Shown: piece by piece, positions 47,056-59,072 of the stretch
Layout: each line of letters starts with the position of its first letter
How positions within the stretch are numbered: the first letter of the stretch is position 1
Assembly: GCA_014529385.2 (NCBI GenBank)
Contig: CM043966.1
Coordinates: 142,154,211-142,218,210, forward strand
DNA: 64,000 bases
From: Adiantum capillus-veneris
Lineage: Eukaryota; Streptophyta; Polypodiopsida; Polypodiales; Pteridaceae
Direction of reading: 5' to 3'
Translations under genes and position numbers: made by a program
Notes under the pieces: generated by a model
Databases searched by the model: none
What the model was told of the DNA's origin: nothing
The model's input: the letters and a program-made list of their open reading frames with translations, nothing else

Positions 47056-50000
47056 CCATTTAACGCTACTCAGTAGCAGGACTGGAAGCCTCCACTGCTT
47101 ACAGGTTTGTAGCCGAAGTAATAAGCCTTAAGAACAACCCAACGTATGTATCCGAAAAATTGTTTGCTATGCTGTTGGCCAAGATACTGGATCCATAGGT
47201 TCATATCAACCTTTGCCAAATTCTCTCGCACAATGTACTCCAGCAAACTGCCAAGCTAAAATCTCAAACTGTTTTCAAAGCCTGGTATGTTTGGCAATTC
47301 CTGTATTGGGCTACTGTTGCAGATGTTAATGAGCAGGTAAATAAGGCTTGGAGTGAGAAGCCAATTCCTGAACCAACGAACATTGAATTGTCCTCAGACG
47401 ACGAGGAAATAGACAGTCAAACCATTTTCACCGACCTGAAAAGGAAAGCAACTGCAGAAGAGGCTGGCGGTTCAAAGAAGCCAAAAATTACACTGACAAA
47501 AAGCAGTGAATTTTTGAAGCAGATAGAAAGCCAGGTCACGGCAGTAACCACTGAGAAAGCTGTAGTGACGTAGACTGAGCAGCAATCTGCTCAAAAGACC
47601 GTGCTTGACCAGTCAGTTGTAAAAAATACAGTTGCTACTGGGTCTGGGAAAGATCATGGCAAGCCAGCCACTGTTGAGAAGATAGCAGACCAGTCAGGGA
47701 CAAAGGCAATAGTCAACAGGACAAAGGGAAAGGTCCAGCGTTCTCGACTTTGCCAAGTGGAGTTCCTACAGATACTGGAAACCTTCTGCAAACAAGTGGT
47801 CAAACAGGATAAGTTGTAGCAAATGCAGACTCATCAATTGAAAGGGTATCTTCTGCTCAGCAAAGATGATTATGAAACTCTACCCTACGTGGCTCCAGTG
47901 GCAATATATGAGCCTACTGATTCTGATCCAACCACAGTCAAAGACAGATGTTCAGTCCTTATACAGTCTTCTTGGAATACCATTGTCAGTTGTATGGGAC
48001 AACTGATGGAGGCTGCTGGATCAGAGGAGGAAGTCAAAAAGCTCAAAGCTGACTTGACAGAATGGCACAGCATCAGATTGAAAAGCTCCAGAAAGCCCAG
48101 GAAGAGCAGAAAATACAACACAGGGTACTGGAGGCTCACTCAGAAAGCACTAATGAGTTGTTGGTGAAAAAAAAGCTAGCAAAGGCTGAATCTGAAATAA
48201 TGATTATCAAGAATCAAAGGAATGAAGCACTGAGAGCTGCCGAGCGGGCTGAAACAATGCTCAGGATGAAGCGGACGGAATTCAAAAAACTGCTACTGCA
48301 CCATACAGCTCTGAAGGCTTCTCTAACTGAAAGATACATCTACAATAGCTTGTGTGAAATTTTAAACCCATCAGGCAATGCTATTTTCAATTTGGAGAAT
48401 TTAAAGTCCTTGATGGAAAGTATGCAGAGTGATTTGCAGGACAAGGTGAGTGAGTACAATAATGCTCTGATAAACCAAGCTATAATGGATTATATTGAGC
48501 AGCAGACTTCTCCGGAACCATCTCCACCTCCAGGACCTGGGACTGGTGGGACAGGGCCAAATGAAGGAGGTCAGTCACAGCCAGACCAGTCAGATCAGAA
48601 TGAGGGCCAGCAAGAAGGATAGGACAAAGAGCACTAGTCGGGTAACCAGCAGACTGAAGAGCAGCAGCCCAGTCACACTGGGAATCAGCCAACTGATCAG
48701 TTCCATCTCAGCAGAGATGCTAAAGGGAAAATGAAAGTACAGGATGAGGGACCAGTTGCTGATCATCAGCATTCACTGCAGCTCATTACTCTGAATAGGC
48801 AATTGAGACATCAACAGGCCTCCATCACCAGAAAGTATCTGGAGGATGATGATCTCTTGACTGACTTGGAAAGATTTCAAAGGCTATATGTGGGAGCCAG
48901 GGAAATGGTAGAACATTGGAAATCAGCAGCTTTCCATGATAAAGAAGCTTGCCGACTACCTGTGCATCCCAGTACAGACCAGCTGCTGCTGGAACGAGTT
49001 CCTAAATGGATACTCAATGCTGATGAGAGAGTGGTAAACCCATACTGGCAAAGGCAGTCTACTACAGATTGTCGCTCCCTAGCCCTACAACTGGAACTTC
49101 TGCTGGGTAACAAACCAACTTACCACTGTATGAAGGATGTTAGGGTACAACTCAAGGAAGTTTTGGTGCAAATGCAAACTGCTAGAGGTGTTTTGGATCA
49201 AAGAGTCCAAGACATTCTTGAGGACTTGACAGCCACTAGTAGAGGACCTCAGACATGAATGTCAGTCAGAGCACAGGCAACTGCTCTCCGAACACTGTTC
49301 CAGCTAGTGAGAATCACCAGAAAGATGATGCAGCAGGAGAACCAGGCTGTTCTCAATTTCTTAGAATTTGTGCTTGATTCTCCAGTTCTCTTGTATGCTG
49401 TTCCAGCAAGAGAAACTGAGCTGCCAAGATTCTTTCCAGCGCTATATCCTCAACATCAAGAACCAGTTGATCATCTCACATACTTCAAAATTACTGATGA
49501 GCTTCAGGATTGGTATGAGCAGTCAACTATGGAATGGAAGACTTGGTAGACGTTGTTCAATGAGGCTCTCCAAATCAATGACATTTAGGCAATAAAAGAG
49601 GAGATGCAAAGGATCCAGCTGTGTATGGGCCAGTGGAAGATTCAAGTCAGAGGACTGACCAGGATTACTAATCAGTTTTGCTACAACTTACGGTTGAATC
49701 TTCCAAAGTGCCTGAAAAAGACATTGCAACAAAGCGGGTCTGACACCATAGTACAAGGAGATGGCTGAAATTATTTTTGAAGCTCGAGTCAAAACTAATC
49801 AGCCTCTTCTAGAAGAATGGATCCATACTACTTCGCATTGTCATAAGCTGGCCAGAACCAGACTGAGCAAGGGCAAGCGTACACTCTATGATCCTGACAC
49901 CAAAACTTATCATTCTCTCACGCCTTATGAAGTAGAGATGACCACCAACCGGCGGGATCAGGTTGAGCAGGAGGCCATTTACCGACTGATTTAGAAGGAG

Positions 50001-50084
50001 AATGTTGGTACTGGGACTTCTCAGGCACCGTCCCGGTCCAAAGGTAAAGGAAAACGGATGACGGTCCAATGGAAGGATATTGGG
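47056..50084 (+). pseudogene. Gypsy-1 post-integrase ORF, distal part (coiled-coil, unknown function)
   Basis: A long coding-like stretch runs in the element's sense direction: YVSEKLFAMLLAKILDP, then an acidic/Lys segment (SSDDEEIDSQTIF, KRKATAEEAGGSKKPKI), a heptad-like helix (EKLQKAQEEQKIQHRV, NQRNEALRAAERAETM), a Pro/Gly/Gln linker (PSPPPGPGTGGTG), and a C-terminal helical part (DLERFQRLYVGAREMV). TAG stops occur at 47196, 47571, 47817, 48620, 48635, 49547, 49586 and 49992, and TGA at 49256; frame changes lie near 48050 and 49700. Together with 44100-45150 it would have encoded well over 1,000 residues. No known domain was recognised. Confidence 0.6.
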
Positions 50085-50358
50085 TAGTTCCATCTCAGAA
50101 TTCAGTGGAAATTTTTCTTCTCAGTAGGGAGGGAGAGATGACAGCTCCACCTTGGCCTTTTCCGCTGACTCTCGCAATCCTTGGTCCTTCTTGAACTCCT
50201 ACTCGTAATCTTTGAATGGCCATTCTATCAGTGGTCAAGCCGGCATCCCAACATGAGAACCAGACGATGGATTTTTCAGTCTCACATCAGATTCAGCCAG
50301 GGGATTTTTTTTCAGAAATTTTGGAATCTTGTCAAAATTCAAGAAATAAGGGAAGGAT

Positions 50359-50434
50359 GTAGACGGCTGGAAAGTCACTATGTGGGAACGTCTTCTTAGA
50401 AGATGGGCAACGAACTACTTAGTAATTACTATGG
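50359..50434 (+). repeat. Gypsy-1 3' LTR, truncated
   Basis: TGTAGACGGCTGG follows the purine-rich GAAATAAGGGAAGGA-like tract. It matches the first ~76 bp of the 5' LTR and stops at TTACTATGG, where the sequence changes. Confidence 0.85.
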
Positions 50435-50541
50435 TTGCCTTGAACTTACCAGGTACAACTAAGAGTGCTTTGTTAGACGCATTTTTATTGGATTGAAGTG
50501 AGCCCAAGGGTAGGAGAAAACAAGAACCCAAAAGAGAGAAG

Positions 50542-50611
<70 letters not shown>

Positions 50612-50879
50612 CTTTGTATTCCACAAATCCTATTATCTGAAGTTGACATAATCCTGTGTTTGACCAATAGTTATAAGATGCTCAATTTTGACCCAGAAAA
50701 TTAATGTACAATGTGCAACGGCTTGTCGCCGGTAGAAGCGCACACGCCACATGCTTGTGCCTCATTCCGATTGGAGATGGTGGGAAGAAAGCCCCTTAGA
50801 AAGAGGAAAATCCAATGGTTGACGTGAAAGTCTGCAGCCCAACCGGCACGCCATCGTCTAGCATCGGATTCTCCAACCC
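50435..50879. other. Spacer with GA microsatellite
   Basis: A 62-bp GA tract occupies 50545-50606. On the minus strand, ALLVVPG followed by GGTAAGTTC at about 50446-50460 could be an exon end with a consensus donor, possibly the missing upstream part of the 34535-37742 gene, but this is weak. Confidence 0.4.
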
Positions 50880-52380
50880 GCTAGGAGAAAGCAAAGTCCT
50901 GACTGTGCTTCCGTCCTTCAACTAAGTAAAGTGTCACTGCTCTCAAAGTGAAGCTGCTCTCCCTCCTATTCCTCATCATATTTCTTTTTTGCCCTGTTGT
51001 AAGTTTCCTTGCAACTCCCTGGTGTAAGTTTCTTTGCAACTCTAGCACCTGCGTAAAAGAGTCCATTGGTTAAGGAGAGGAGAAAACCCCATCATGCTCT
51101 TTTTGAAGCCAACATGAACTGGCATTTTCCATCACCACTATCGAGTTGTCGAAGCTTGAGATGGATGCACATGACAAGTGGATATCACGCTTTTGGGTAT
51201 GTTGCTTTGCCTACAATGTTTCTGGAGTGAGATGACAGCCTAGAGAGGATACCCATCAAAAAATTCTCGTGCTATCGCGATGGCACTACATTTCGCATCT
51301 GCTGGAAATAGTTTAGAGCTTTTTGGCGCTGTTCTGGTTGTGCACATCCCGCAATCAATGCATTTGAAGAGGCGACATTCTAGATAAGAATCTCCTCAAG
51401 GACTTTTTGTGCTTTCTCAAGCGCACCACATTTGGCGTACATATCGACCAAGACTGTGCCAAGCACTACATCTTTTTCCAATAGCCTCTGACAACATTTG
51501 GAGGGACACTCCGAGATCGCATCCTATAGAAACAATTGAATGTATCCTCATCACCTTCATGTTGAGGGTACCCCACTAAAATAAGAGCATTCCATGCAAC
51601 TACATTGCATTCTGAAAGCAAATCGAAATACTCTTGTGCCTTGTCAAGAAGGCCACACTTGCAATACATGTACACCAATGCAGTTCCAACAATGATATTT
51701 TGATCGAGCAATCCCTTATCTACAATCTGAGCATGCAGTTCTTGGCCCTTTTTTGAGTCTCCCAAGCTGCCACAAACTTTCAAAGCAAATACAACGGTGA
51801 TTGCATTTTGAAAAAAGGCCTCCTCACTGCATCTCTTCAAAATGCATCAAAGCTTCTTGACAATACCCGTGTTCAGCATATCCTGCAATTAGGGCTGTCT
51901 ATGAGACCACATATTGAACAGTGAGCTGGCCAAAGTCTTCTTGAGCTTTTCCAATCATGTTGCACTTTGCATACATATCTAACAGTGCGGTACCAACAAA
52001 ATTATCTTGTTTTAAAAGTTCTTATTTGATAACTTCTGCATGAAGTTGTTGGCTTTGCCTACTTCTCCAGAATGCCACATGCTTTCAAAGGAAAGGTAAA
52101 AGTGAGCCCATCTGGAGAGATTCCCTATTTTTGCATGCCTTCAAAGCAACCAATAGCTTTCTCTCCACGCCCGTCGCCCATGTTGGACATAGTCTCCAAT
52201 CATGGTATTCCATTTTACAAGATTCGGAGATGGAAGCTCACCAAACACTTCTTGAGCTTTCGATGGTGCACTGCATTTCACATACATGTTGACTAGCTCG
52301 CCAACAAAAATTGTGCTTCAACAGCAAACTTCTGGTGACAGGCTGTGTATGCATCAGACTGTCTTTGTGCAAATCCCTTC
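50880..52380 (-). pseudogene. PPR protein pseudogene, copy 1
   Basis: Pentatricopeptide-repeat sequence on the minus strand, intronless and broken by stops. The best frame (51840-51466) reads ITVVFALKVCGSLGDSKKGQ, HAQIVDKGLLDQNIIVGTAL, VYMYCKCGLLDKAQEYFDLL and NVVAWNALI, the P-L-S style of plant organelle RNA-editing factors. Other frames continue to about 52330 with WNTMI-like and IGCFE-like phrases. No DYW or E domain is seen. It is similar over its whole length to copy 2, so the two arose by tandem duplication. Confidence 0.8.
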
Positions 52381-52389
52381 TTTTTGCAC

Positions 52390-53710
52390 ATTCCTTTAAC
52401 AAGGAGAAAACAAAGTCCTAATTGTGCTTCCATCCTTCAACTAAGTAAAGTTTGTCGCTGCTCTCAAAGTGGAGCTCCTCTCCCTCCTCTCCCTCCTTGT
52501 CTTTCTTTTGTGCCCTGTTGTAAGTTTTCTTTGCAACTATTTCACCTGTGTAAACAAGTCCATCGGTTGAGGAAAGGAGGAGACCCCAGTGTACCCTTTT
52601 CAAATCCAACATGAACTAGCGTTTGCCATCGCCACTACCGAGTTGTTGAAGCTTGAGATGGATTCACATGGCAGGTGGTTTCCATGCTTCTGGGTACGTT
52701 GCTCTGCCTACCATAATTTGTATACATATCGACTAAGACAGTGCCAAGCACGACATCTTTTTCAACATACTTAGACTAACAATATAAGATCCCACAACCA
52801 GTGCATTCCAAGAGGCGACATTCCGGACAAGAAGCTCCTCAAGCACTTTTTGCGCTTTCTCAAGCGCATCACATTTGGCATACATATTGACCAACAAAAT
52901 CCCAAGCATGACATCTTTTTTCAATAGTCTCTGACTAATTGTGAAGTTTTGTTTCCATACAGCACCTTGCGCAGAGCCACATGCCTTCAAGATGCATACG
53001 TAGGTGATTGCAACTGGAAAGAGGCCCTCGCGTCGCATCAGTTGAAAACAACCTAGAGCTTTCTGGCTTGCTCTTGTTTGCGCATATCCCGCAATCAGTG
53101 CATTCCAAGGGGAGACATTCCAGATAGGAAGCTCCTCAACCACTTTTTGTGTTTTTTGAAGTGCAACACATTTGGCATACATATCGACCAAGACAATGCC
53201 AGGCATGACAGATTTTTTCAATAGACTTTGACAACATTTGGAGGGACACTCTGAGATCGCATCCTATAGAAACAATAGAATGCATACTCACCATCTTCAT
53301 GTTGAGCATACCCTAAAATAAGAGCATTCTATGTGGCTACATTGCATTCTGGAAGCTGATCAAAAACCTCTTGTGCCTTGTCAAGAATGCCACACGTGCA
53401 ATACATGTCCACCAACGTAGTTCCAACAATGATATTTTGCTTGAGCAGTCCCTCATCTTCAATCTAAGCATGCAGTTCTTCGCCCTTGTTTGAGTCTGTC
53501 AAGTTGCCACAAGCTTTCAAAGCAAATACAAAGGTGACTGCATTTGGAAAAAGGCCTCCTCGCTGCACTTATTCAGAATGCATCAAATCTTCTCGACAAT
53601 ACCCTTGTTGAGCATATCCTCCAATTAAGGATGTCCATGAGACCCCATTTTGAGTTGTGAGCTGGCCAAAGGCTTCTCGAGCTTTTCCAAACATGTTGCA
53701 CTTTGCATGC
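52390..53710 (-). pseudogene. PPR protein pseudogene, copy 2, part before Copia-2
   Basis: The frame 53221-52733 contains GIVLVDMYAKCVALQKTQKV, WNALIAGYAQTRASQKAL, ITYVCILKACGSAQG and LVNMYAKCDALEKAQKVLEE. A second frame near 53775-53569 has AKCNMFGKAREAFGQL and WTSLIGGYAQQGY. It aligns with copy 1 at about 1.5 kb offset; for example GACAACATTTGGAGGGACACT occurs at about 51489 and 53230. It is split at 53710 by Copia-2 and resumes at 59269. Confidence 0.82.
53706..53710 (+). other. Copia-2 target-site duplication, left
   Basis: CATGC, repeated exactly at 59269-59273. Confidence 0.9.
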
Positions 53711-53902
53711 TGTTGGGGTATAAAGCCCAATGTGGTCGCCCAGGTAAGTGGGCAGGCCGCCAGGTATGTACACATATTCTTTTGTAAAAACCTAATAAGA
53801 ACTCACTATGCTCTACACATTACAGTAGAGCGAGTTCACCATATCGTCGTGCTCTTCTTCTCGCACTCTCTCTCACATCGCACTTCCGCTCGTACTCCTT
53901 CA
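53711..53902 (+). repeat. Copia-2 5' LTR
   Basis: It runs from TGTTGGGGTATAAAG to CGTACTCCTTCA. The early TATAAAG may serve as a TATA box. Confidence 0.95.
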
Positions 53903-53904
53903 AC

Positions 53905-53918
53905 TGGTATCAGAGCTC
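53905..53918 (+). other. Copia-2 primer binding site
   Basis: TGGTATCAGAGCTC, initiator tRNA-Met type, two bases after the LTR. Confidence 0.93.
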
Positions 53919-55002
53919 AGATCGAGGCTCGGGGCAGCATTTGCAGGTAGCTAGAGTCACCTGCTCAGATTGGAGTGAGATTCGACAGGCGAAGACACGG
54001 CCCCAAATCCTATGGGACAGTCCGAAGGGCTTGGTGTTCTCAGAATTTCATTCTGAGGTCATCTCGGTCACTGTTGGGCTTCAACAAAGCTTTGCGTAGG
54101 CCATTTTCAACTACGTGGTCTTGGCGGGTGCAGATACGACTCTGCAAATTTGGGGTTTGCAGCCTATGACTGCAGGTGCTGAGGATATCGGCACTCCCAG
54201 AGTGCTGATTTGTGGTTGTCTACACATCGAAGGATGGCTCACAGTTCTTGGAGGCGTGTCACATATGACACGGGGGCATCTACACACAGACTGTAGGCAA
54301 CATCCACTAGTTCATAAGGTAGCTTGTGTTTGCTACTTGATATTCCAGATTTCATCCTGACATTGCAGGTACTTCCACATGGGATGTATTGTCAGAGATG
54401 ATGTATGTCTGTTGAGGGTTTGGTGGCTGTGAGTCATGCAGCAAACAACCGCCGCAACAGTTACAACATATAGTGGGAAATTTGTGGATGTATGACTTTG
54501 TGGGAAGTCTATGTATTGTCAGATTTACTGCAGCCTTTGTTGAGGGTCGAGTGAGGTTTCATTGAGCTGGGGGATTCTCGAATGTTGAGATCCTTTCGGT
54601 GATACAGGTCTTGGAGCGATCCTTTGAGCACCCTTAGATAGGAAGCTAGGATGTATTGACTGTGAGTTAGACAGTTGGGATTGCATCTTTGATTTATTTC
54701 CGTTGAGGCATTATCACAGTCTATGCTTACAGGACAGTGACAGGACAATGAGAGACAGTACATGTGCAGGACAGGTTTACCCACAACTTACAGTGTTAGA
54801 GAGACAATGGTTTTTTGAGCTGTTTTTGGTCTGTTTTTTGAGTACACCAGAGCCATTTTACAAAGGAGAATCTGCCGAAATTTATGCAGAATCTGTAGCT
54901 TTCTTGGTTCATTTGACAGGTTGATATTGGTTGAGAGGTCAGTTTACAGGGGAAACTCTGCCGAATTTTTCCCGGGAAAGTAAACTACTGTGAAGCGTAG
55001 CT
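53919..55002 (+). other. Copia-2 untranslated leader
   Basis: About 1.1 kb without a supported coding frame between PBS and gag ATG; a long leader for a copia element. Confidence 0.6.
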
Positions 55003-58000
55003 ATGGCTGGATCATAGGACACTGCTCTTTACAATATCAAGAAGCTGGATGGAACCAATTTCCCATTGTGGAAGAAGCAGATTTGGCACGTGTTGGTACA
55101 AAAGAATCAAATAAAACCTATAAATCTCAAGGGGATAAAACCAGAAGATATGGACGAAGATGAATGGAGCGAAATGGATGAATTGGCACTTTCTACCATT
55201 ATGCTGACTTTGGCAGAAAGTGTTTACTTCAATGTAGCAGACGAGATGTTGTCTTATGAAGCATGGACAAAGCTGAGTGATCTTTATGAGAAGCAGAGAG
55301 CCGCTTCACAGGTATACTGGCTTAAGAAGCTTGTTGACTTGAAGATGAAAGAAGGGACACCTTTGTCCAATCATGTGAATGAATTCAACACCATCTACAG
55401 TCAGTTGTCAACTCAAGGTGTCAAGTTTGATAAACCTGTTAGAGCTATGTTCCTGTTGATCATATTTCCAGAAAGTTGGGACACTTTTCGCACAGCTTTG
55501 AGTAACTCTGCACCTCCAGATGGTTTGACCATAGCAGGTGTAGAAGGCAGTCTGCTTACTGAAGAAACCAACAGAAAGACAATGGACAAAGGCAAAGGAA
55601 CAGCCTTAGTTGTCAGGGGAAGGACCAAAGAGAAGTACAAAGGTGCAAAGAGGAATCAGTCTCGTAGCAAGTCCCATAGTGCTAAAGGCAAGAGTGACAT
55701 AGAATGCTACCATTGTGGCAAGAAGGGTCACATGAAAAGAGTCTGCAGAGAATGGAAAGCAGAAAAAGGCAAAGAGAAAGCTGAAGACCATGGTGAGAAG
55801 AACAAGTCCTCAGTGAAGATTCAAGAAATAAATGTGACAAACACTGTTGCAGAGGATGACAGTCTAGTGTCAGGAGACATCTACTTCTTGAAGAATACAA
55901 TGGACTCAGCTCTTCTTACAACATCTGATGGAAATTCACTGAGTGACTGGATTATAGACTCAAGGGCATCACTTCATGTGTCTCCAAACAAGGAGTGGTT
56001 TACCTCTTATGTGACCACTAAAGATCATGTTCGGCTAGGCAATGGGCAGACATGTGAGATCTTAGGTGTTGGAGGTGTTCAATTGAAGTTTTAGAATGGC
56101 TCTTCTTTCACGCTGAAAAATGTGAGACATGTTCCCGCAATTACAAAGAGCTTGATCAGCACAGGTTTACTTGATGATGCTGGCTACGTCACCACTTTTG
56201 GACAGAACATGTGGAAGATATCCAAGGGTTCTATGACAGTAGCACATGGAGTAAAGTCTGGAGGACTTTACATGATTTATGTATCAAATGTCTCTAAAAA
56301 TGTAATCAATGTAACTGAGCAGCCGAACGTTTCTTTGTGGCATAGCTGGTTAGGACATATGTCCAAGAAGGGAATGGAAATCTTGTCTCGTTCTGGTTAT
56401 TTGCCTGGCTTTTCATTTAATGATTTTGAATTCTGTGAACATTGTCTGTATGGTAAGCAAACACAACAGCCACATAACCATAGAAGCAGTAGAAGAGATA
56501 CACAGTTGGCACTTGTTCATAGTGATTTGTGTGGACCTATGCCTAACCTATCTCTAGGGGGAGCTTCTTACTTTATGACATTTATAGATGATTACTCGAG
56601 GAAAGTATGGGTTTACTTTCTCAAGCACAAGGATGAAGCGTTTAGTGTTTTCAAAACATTTGTGACACTTGTGGAGAATCAGAGTGGCAAGAAGCTTAAA
56701 TGCTTACGCACTGACAATGGTGGAGAGTATGTTTCAAAAGCCTTTCAGGACTTTTTTGAGTCAAAAGGTATAAAACGTGAACTTACTGCTCCTTACAATC
56801 CTCCTCAAAATGGTGTTGCTGAGAGGATGAATAGGACCATACAAGAGAAGGTTAGAAGTATGTTGTCTAATGCACAACTGCCAAATGGGTTTTGGGCTGA
56901 AGCTGTATCAACAGCTGTTCATCTTATAAATAGATCTCCTAGCAAGGTTTTGCAGAAGGATTCAGTGGCAGAGATGGTATGGTCAGGCAAAATGCCCTCA
57001 TACAAGCATCTCAGAGTCTTTGGCTGTGAGGCATATACTCATGTTCTAAAGGAATTTAGGAACAAACTTGAGCCAAAGAGTAGAAAGTGCATCTTTCTAG
57101 GCTATGGTAATTCTGGTGAGATGGGGTACAGACTTTGGGATCCCGAATCTAGAAAGGTTATCCGCAACAATGATGTTCACTTTAATGAAGCCAAATATCA
57201 TTCTAAACCAGAGAGGGTTGAGGAGATTAGAAGAGTTGTCTTCCAAGAAGATGGACCTGCACATGCAAGACAAAATGTCAGGGCTCAAGAGGAGCAAGGA
57301 CAGGATAGAGTGGAACCACAGGTTGTGGCTGATCCTGAGCCACCTATTGTGCGTAGATCTGGACATGTCACGCGACCTCTTGATAGGTTTGTTCCATCTA
57401 TGAACTATGTCATGTTGACTGATTGCAATGAGCCTTCATGTTACAAGGAAGCAATGCAAATGAAGGACTTCGGGAATTGGCAATTGGCCATGCAGTCAGA
57501 GATGACAACTCTGCATAAAAACCAGACATGGAAGTTAGTTAAATTACCACAGGGAAAAAAGGCTCTACCTTGTAAATGGGTTTACAGGTATAAGATCACC
57601 TCTCATGATAGTCAGCCAAAGTACAAAGCAAGGCTTGTTGCCAAGGGCTTTAAGCAAGAACAAGGCATTGACTTTGATGAAGTCTTCTCTCCGGTGGTCA
57701 AGATGACTACATTGAGATGCTTTCTTGCATTGGTTGCCATATTAGATTTGGTGTTGCACCAAATGGGTGTCAAGACAACGTTCTTGCATGGTGATTTAGA
57801 TGTGGAAATCTACATGCAGCAGTCCGAAGGGTTTGTTGAGAAAGGCAAGGAAGATTTGGTATGCCAGTTGTTAAAGAGTCTTTATGGCTTAAAACAATCA
57901 CCGAGGGCATGGTACCATAAGTTTCACAAGTTTATGCTTTCTCAAGGCTACAAACGTAGTGAGTTCGATCACTGTCTATATACAAAGAAGGCTAAGGATG

Positions 58001-58983
58001 GCAGCTGGCTGATCCTTATTTTGTATGTGGATGACATGTTGATTGCTGGCAAGCACTTGGAAGAAATTTCAGCTTTGAAGTCAAAGATGGCAAAATCATT
58101 TGACATGAAAGACATGGGTGAGGCAAGTCATATACTTGGTATGCGCATTGAGAGAGACAGATCAAAGAAGTTGATTTGGTTATCTCCAACAGAGTATATT
58201 GACAAGGTTTTGAAACGTTTCAATATGGAGAAGGGAAAGACATTGAGTGTTCCATTGCCACCATATGTGAAACTTAGCAAACAAGATTGTCCTGTGTCTG
58301 AGGAAGAACAGGATGAAATGGATATGATTCCATATGCGTTTGCAGTGGGTAGTTTGATGTATGCAATGATTGCTACTTGCCCAGACATTGCATTTGCAGT
58401 GGGAGTAGTAAGTCGATACATGTCAAACCCAGGCAAGAAACATTGTGAGGCAGTGAAAGGAATATTGAGATACCTGAAAGCTACAAAGAGTATGCGTATA
58501 TGCTATGGGAGTTAGGAGCTAAGTGTAAAGGGTTTTACAGACTCAGATTATGCAGGTGACTTAGACAACCGAAGGTCTACGTCAGGGTATGTCTTTACAT
58601 TGGCTGGTGGAGCAGTATCATGGCGTTCTAGATTACAAGATTGTGTTACTCAGTCTACTACTGAGGCTGAATATGTTGCAGCATCAGAGGCATGCAAAGA
58701 ATCAATTTGGCTTAATCGACTAGTAACAGATTTGGGAATCAAAGAAGAGATGCCTGTGTTATATTGTGATAATCAAAGTGCTATACAATTGGCTCGCAAT
58801 CCAGTTTATCACTCAAAGACAAAGCATGTGGATGTGAAGTATCATTTCATCAGGGAAATGCTCGAGGATAAGCAACTTCAGCTTGTCAAAGTTCACACCA
58901 CAGAAAATCCTGCTGATCTACTTACAAAAGGACTTCCCTCAGAGAGCTTTGCGCATTTTCGCAAGCAGTTAGGTGTAGGGTAG
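55003..58983 (+). pseudogene. Copia-2 gag-pol polyprotein, one frame with three TAG stops
   Basis: A single frame of 1,327 codons starts at ATG 55003 and ends at TAG 58981-58983, interrupted only by TAG at 55015-55017, 56092-56094 and 58513-58515. Domains in order: gag with WKKQIWHVLV; CCHC knuckle CYHCGKKGHMKRVC (55705-55746); protease with D-S-R instead of D-S-G (AGG at 55963-55965); GAG-pre-integrase (LWHSWLGHMSKKGME); integrase core (HSDLCGPMP, RTDNGGEYVS, NGVAERMNR); RT with YVDD at 58024-58035; RNase H (SDYAGDLDNRRSTSGY, VKYHFIREML). No frame change is visible, in contrast to Copia-1. The three stops each fit loss of a Gln codon. Confidence 0.95.
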
Positions 58984-59061
58984 TACATCACTTCTCTACA
59001 TCTCTTGTATATTAGCTTGTATAGTAGCTTCTCTCACACTTAAAGTACCACATTGGACTTT

Positions 59062-59072
59062 AAGTGGGAGGT
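59062..59072 (+). other. Copia-2 polypurine tract
   Basis: AAGTGGGAGGT, immediately upstream of the 3' LTR. Confidence 0.85.

Larger units (their letters stand above)
37825..50434 (+). mobile_element. Gypsy-1: large Ty3/gypsy element with an extra 3' ORF
   Basis: The order 5' LTR, gag, protease, reverse transcriptase, RNase H, integrase is that of Ty3/gypsy elements. About 5 kb of further coding-like sequence follows before a truncated 3' LTR. The LTRs share TGTAGACGG-TGGAAAGTCACTATGTGGG and end-match for ~76 bp, after which the 3' copy is cut at about 50434. No target duplication can be tested because of that truncation. No chromodomain is seen after integrase. All frames are broken, mainly by TAG codons. 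Confidence 0.9.

Noticed and set aside
354-49994. TAG reassigned as a sense codon
   Set aside because: The nuclear genes of land plants use the standard code, TGA and TAA breaks also occur, and paralogous CAG codons explain the TAGs by mutation.
47056-50084. Envelope-like gene of a retrovirus-type gypsy
   Set aside because: The predicted sequence is helical, Gln/Lys/Glu-rich and lacks a signal peptide or membrane segment.
53657-53950. Open frame spanning the Copia-2 5' LTR junction
   Set aside because: It joins PPR antisense to LTR sequence and is duplicated at the other LTR; not a gene.
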